A stretch of DNA of 64,000 nt from Marinithermofilum abyssi (GTDB lineage: Bacteria > Bacillota > Bacilli > Thermoactinomycetales > DSM-45169): the NCBI RefSeq assembly GCF_014641195.1, contig NZ_BMHQ01000003.1:124001-188000 (forward strand), written 5' to 3'. The position numbers were made by a program, and so were the translations under genes. Below are positions 61,359 to 64,000 of the stretch, piece after piece. Each line of letters starts with the position of its first letter. Position 1 is the first letter of the stretch. Below the pieces are notes generated by a model, which searched no databases, was not told the DNA's origin, and was given only the letters and a program-made list of their open reading frames with translations.

Positions 61359-61793
61359 GTGAGGTTTACAAGAATGAAAGAAGAGGAATGGAAAGCGATT
61401 GCCCCCTATGTAGATTCGTTGTGTTTACCGATCTTTCCGGTAAGTGTCCGCAACAAGGAATTGACTGGCTCGGCAGCCGCCCGGGCCGTAAAAGTGGCCG
61501 AATTGGTGGAAGAGGAATTAAAGGGACGATTGCTGCTGATGCCGCCGTTGCCTTTTTCAGGTGAAATGGAAGCGTTTCTCCCTTATTTAAAAAGTATTAT
61601 GAAAGATTGGAAAGAATCCGGGTTTCACCATATTTTTTTACTCCAGACAGAAGGAGTGTTGGAGTCTTCATCCGTGAATTCGATAGGTGCAACAACATTG
61701 CTGACCATTCCGGATGAAGGGGAACCGGATGAGACGGCTGCCGGTATATGTGATTCCATTATTGCTTTGTGGGAACGTGCTGTAAGGGAATGA
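61359..61793 (+). CDS. ypiF: YpiF (DUF2487) family protein
   Basis: 144 aa. Begins 'MRFTRMKEEEWKAIAPYVDSL', similar to YpiF proteins that precede the qcr operon in Bacilli. No catalytic motif known. GTG 61359 follows GAGGAGG. Function unknown; persistent linkage to qcrABC suggests a supporting role, which is inference. Confidence 0.82.
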   Translation: MRFTRMKEEEWKAIAPYVDSLCLPIFPVSVRNKELTGSAAARAVKVAELVEEELKGRLLLMPPLPFSGEMEAFLPYLKSIMKDWKESGFHHIFLLQTEGVLESSSVNSIGATTLLTIPDEGEPDETAAGICDSIIALWERAVRE

Positions 61794-61851
61794 ATGGAAG
61801 TATTTTAGGAAACAGTATAGAAAGCAGACATTAAGTTGCTGTTCCCTGTTC

Positions 61852-61881
61852 TTGACACGGAATAAGACCGTTGGCTATCAT
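61852..61881 (+). promoter_or_regulatory. Candidate promoter of qcrABC
   Basis: TTGACA (61852-61857), 18-base spacer, TATCAT (61876-61881), 66 bases before qcrA. Confidence 0.65.
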
Positions 61882-61946
61882 GAATATGTCCTAGTAATAA
61901 TAAGGTTCTGACGTTTTAACCCGTATAGAGGGAGGTCGGACGAGTC

Positions 61947-62465
61947 GTGAGCGAAAAGAAAGAGCAGAAGCCGAGTATCTCCCGCCGTAGGTTTCTTACC
62001 TACTCCATAGCGAGCACGGCTGGCTTTCTCGCTTCCGGTGTATTGTACCCGATGGTCCGCTTTGCCATCGATCCGCTCTTGCAAAAGGGATCGGATACCA
62101 AGTTCGTCGACGTAGGCCCGGCAGACGAATTTGGTCCTCAGCCGAAATCCGTGGAGTTTCATATCCAGCGGAAAGACGGATGGTACAAAAAGCCCGGCGG
62201 TGAAAAAGCGACGGCTTGGGTGATGAAGACTGGCAGTGATATTTTGGCCTTATCTCCCATTTGTAAGCACTTGGGGTGTACAGTCAAATGGGAAGGCGGC
62301 GGGCACAAAGACCACTATTATTGCCCCTGTCACGGCGGGTTGTACACCAAAGACGGAACAAACGTTCCGGGTACACCGCCCAATGCCCCGTTGGATATGT
62401 ATGAAACCAAGGTGGAAAACGGCCGCTTGATGTTAGGTGCCGTTAAACCGCGAGGAGGGGCGTGA
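61947..62465 (+). CDS. qcrA: Menaquinol-cytochrome c reductase Rieske subunit
   Basis: 172 aa. Twin-arginine-like N-terminus ('SRRRFLTYSIASTAGFLASG') with a membrane helix, then the Rieske domain: cluster ligands Cys106 and His108 in 'CKHLGC', Cys126 and His129 in 'CPCHGG', with Cys111 and Cys128 as the disulfide. It passes electrons from menaquinol to cytochrome c. GTG 61947 follows GGGAGGTCGG. Confidence 0.95.
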   Translation: MSEKKEQKPSISRRRFLTYSIASTAGFLASGVLYPMVRFAIDPLLQKGSDTKFVDVGPADEFGPQPKSVEFHIQRKDGWYKKPGGEKATAWVMKTGSDILALSPICKHLGCTVKWEGGGHKDHYYCPCHGGLYTKDGTNVPGTPPNAPLDMYETKVENGRLMLGAVKPRGGA

Positions 62466-62470
62466 CACGT

Positions 62471-63142
62471 ATGCTGAAAAGTATGTATGAATGGTTGGAT
62501 AAGCGCATCGACATCACGCCGATGTGGCGGGATGTGGCGGACCATGAAGTCCCGGAGCACGTGAACCCGGCTCACCATTTCTCCGCTTTTATCTATTGCT
62601 TTGGTGGGCTGACGTTTTTTATTGTGGTAATTCAGATCCTTTCAGGCATGTTCTTGACCATGTACTATGTTCCGGACATTGAGAACGCTTGGAAGAGTGT
62701 TCATTATCTGCAAAATGAAATCGCATTCGGACAGATTGTCCGGGGAATGCATCACTGGGGAGCCAGTGTATCCATCGTGATGTTGTTCCTACATACCCTC
62801 CGGGTGTTCTTCACAGGTTCCTACAAGCACCCCCGGGAATTCAACTGGGTGATCGGGATGCTGCTCTTTTTCGTGATGCTGGGTCTCGGTTTCACAGGGT
62901 ACCTGCTGCCTTGGGATAACAAAGCCTACTTTGCTACCAAGGTCGGTATTGAAATCGCTGCGAGTGTTCCGATTATCGGGGATGCAGCCGCTTCATTCCT
63001 GCAAGGGGGAGAGGTTGTTGGGGCACAGACATTGGCGCGTTTCTTCGCCTTGCACGTCTTCTTCCTGCCAGGCATCCTGTTGGCCCTTTTGGGTGCCCAC
63101 TTCTTCCTGATTCGGAAGCAAGGAATTTCTGGGCCGCTATAA
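62471..63142 (+). CDS. qcrB: Menaquinol-cytochrome c reductase cytochrome b subunit
   Basis: 223 aa, the short b6-type cytochrome b with four helices. Haem histidines lie in 'GMHHWGASVSIVMLFLHTLRVF' and 'FALHVFFLPGILLALLGAHFF'. ATG 62471 is preferred to GTG 62462 because CGAGGAGGGG is too close to the GTG. It overlaps or abuts qcrA. Confidence 0.95.
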   Translation: MLKSMYEWLDKRIDITPMWRDVADHEVPEHVNPAHHFSAFIYCFGGLTFFIVVIQILSGMFLTMYYVPDIENAWKSVHYLQNEIAFGQIVRGMHHWGASVSIVMLFLHTLRVFFTGSYKHPREFNWVIGMLLFFVMLGLGFTGYLLPWDNKAYFATKVGIEIAASVPIIGDAAASFLQGGEVVGAQTLARFFALHVFFLPGILLALLGAHFFLIRKQGISGPL

Positions 63143-63169
63143 GCTGAAAGTGTAAGGGGGGAGAGTTAC

Positions 63170-63982
63170 TTGGCACATAATCACGACGGAAAAGACAAAG
63201 AGGTTCATTACGTCGGGGACTCCCGGGTTCCTCAAAACAAGAAAAAGCTGTATCCCAAGGATTATTCCGAGTACCCTGGAAATACGGAGCCTTTCTTTCC
63301 GAACTTCCTGCTTAAGGAATGGATGGTTGCCGTCGTAGTCCTCGTAGGTTTCTTGGCGCTTGTGATGGCGGAAGAGCCTCCATTGGGAGAGCAAGCCGAC
63401 CCGACGAATACGGGCTTCTTACCGGTTCCGGACTGGTACTTCCTTTTCTTGTACCAGCTTCTGAAGTTTAAATGGGCATCCGGCCCCTTTGTAGTTGTGG
63501 GTACGGTCATTGTTCCTGGAATCGCTTTCACCGCCCTCCTTCTGGCTCCCTGGCTGGATCGCAGCAAGGAGCGCCGTCCTTTCAAACGCCCGGTGGCTAC
63601 GAGTTTGATGCTGATTAGCTTGGTGGCTATCGCCATTTTAACATGGGAAGCAGAGGACGAGCATGAGAAACAGCTGGCTTCGTTGCCTAAAGGAAGCTCT
63701 GAAGAAGATGTCAAAATCGTGGACCAGAATGATCCCGCTTACGAAATCTACAAAAACCAGGCTTGCGTCAATTGTCACGGGGAGCAGCTGGAAGGGATCA
63801 CGGGTCCGCCTCTGAAAGGGATCGGGGACGCATATAGTGCGGAACAGATTCAACATATCATGGATACAGGGAAAGGTCAGATGCCTGCCGGCATGTTCCA
63901 AGGAACACCGGAAGAAAAACGAAAGCTGGCAGAATGGCTAACCAAGCAGAAGACCGGAAAACCAAAGTCCACTGAACATTAA
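63170..63982 (+). CDS. qcrC: Menaquinol-cytochrome c reductase subunit IV/cytochrome c fusion
   Basis: 270 aa. N-terminal half is the subunit IV part with three helices ('VPDWYFLFLYQLLKF' is the PEWY-like quinol site, here PDWY); C-terminal half is a cytochrome c with CxxCH at 199-203 ('CVNCHGEQ') and a later axial Met in 'GQMPAGMF'. This b-c fusion is the Bacillus-type complex. Haem attachment needs ResB/ResC, encoded at 3.8-6.6 kb. TTG 63170 follows AGGGGGGAGAG. Confidence 0.95.
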   Translation: MAHNHDGKDKEVHYVGDSRVPQNKKKLYPKDYSEYPGNTEPFFPNFLLKEWMVAVVVLVGFLALVMAEEPPLGEQADPTNTGFLPVPDWYFLFLYQLLKFKWASGPFVVVGTVIVPGIAFTALLLAPWLDRSKERRPFKRPVATSLMLISLVAIAILTWEAEDEHEKQLASLPKGSSEEDVKIVDQNDPAYEIYKNQACVNCHGEQLEGITGPPLKGIGDAYSAEQIQHIMDTGKGQMPAGMFQGTPEEKRKLAEWLTKQKTGKPKSTEH

Positions 63983-64000
63983 GAGAGAGAACCAGAGAAC

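Overview
The window is a 64-kb stretch of chromosome from an endospore-forming Bacillales bacterium. The moderately GC-rich sequence, the spore genes (gerW, dacB, spmA/spmB, sleB/ypeB, spoIVA), the bacillithiol genes, the T-box and TRAP regulation and the gene order all fit. Codon use and divergence from Bacillus suggest a Thermoactinomycetaceae-like lineage; the genus is inference. Gene order closely follows the Bacillus subtilis dacB-spmAB-res ... serA ... fer-ypbD ... gudB-ypdA ... sleB-ypeB-cmk ... der-gpsA ... spoIVA-hbs-folE-mtrB-hepS-menG-hepT-ndk-aroF-aroB-aroH-trp-hisC-tyrA-aroE-ypiBF-qcrABC block, with local losses and insertions.

Layout. 0-2.6 kb: end of gerW, then dacB-spmA-spmB (spore cortex and core dehydration). 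2.6-9.2 kb: an unexplained 400-bp spacer, rluB, then resB-resC-resD-resE (cytochrome c maturation and a redox two-component system) without resA. 9.2-13.2 kb, minus strand: an SDR, then an aminotransferase-serA operon behind a T-box leader. 13.2-18.4 kb: a UvrD-like helicase, pyrophosphatase, rhodanese, ferredoxin, a CPBP protease and a four-tRNA cluster. 18.5-25.7 kb: a MecA-type adaptor, a BshB2-type deacetylase, glutamate dehydrogenase, YpdA, asparaginase, and sleB-ypeB. 25.7-34.1 kb: cmk, plsC, a ribosomal S1-like gene, yphA, a decayed YIEGIA-family gene beside its intact small partner gene, two DUF3189-type genes, der, plsY, gpsA. 34.2-43.1 kb: small envelope genes, spoIVA, hbs, folE, tRNA-Pro, mtrB, hepS-menG-hepT (menaquinone-7) and ndk.

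43.4-56.1 kb is one large aromatic amino-acid supraoperon: aroC(F)-aroB-aroH-[promoter, TRAP site, attenuator]-trpEDCFBA-hisC-tyrA-aroA. The TRAP protein gene (mtrB) and its RNA target both lie in the window, so the tryptophan control circuit can be read directly. 56.1-59.5 kb is the only accessory island: a possible small RNA or attenuator, a membrane protein, a truncated TnpB with an intact-looking right end, an amidase gene broken by one in-frame TGA, and a lipoprotein. 59.5-64 kb returns to conserved order with a winged-helix-like protein, ypiB, ypiF and qcrABC (menaquinol:cytochrome c oxidoreductase).

I found no CRISPR array, prophage, antiphage system or complete insertion sequence. The most interesting items are the TGA-split amidase, the YIEGIA pseudogene with intact partner genes, the TnpB/omega-RNA-like remnant, and several structured leaders.
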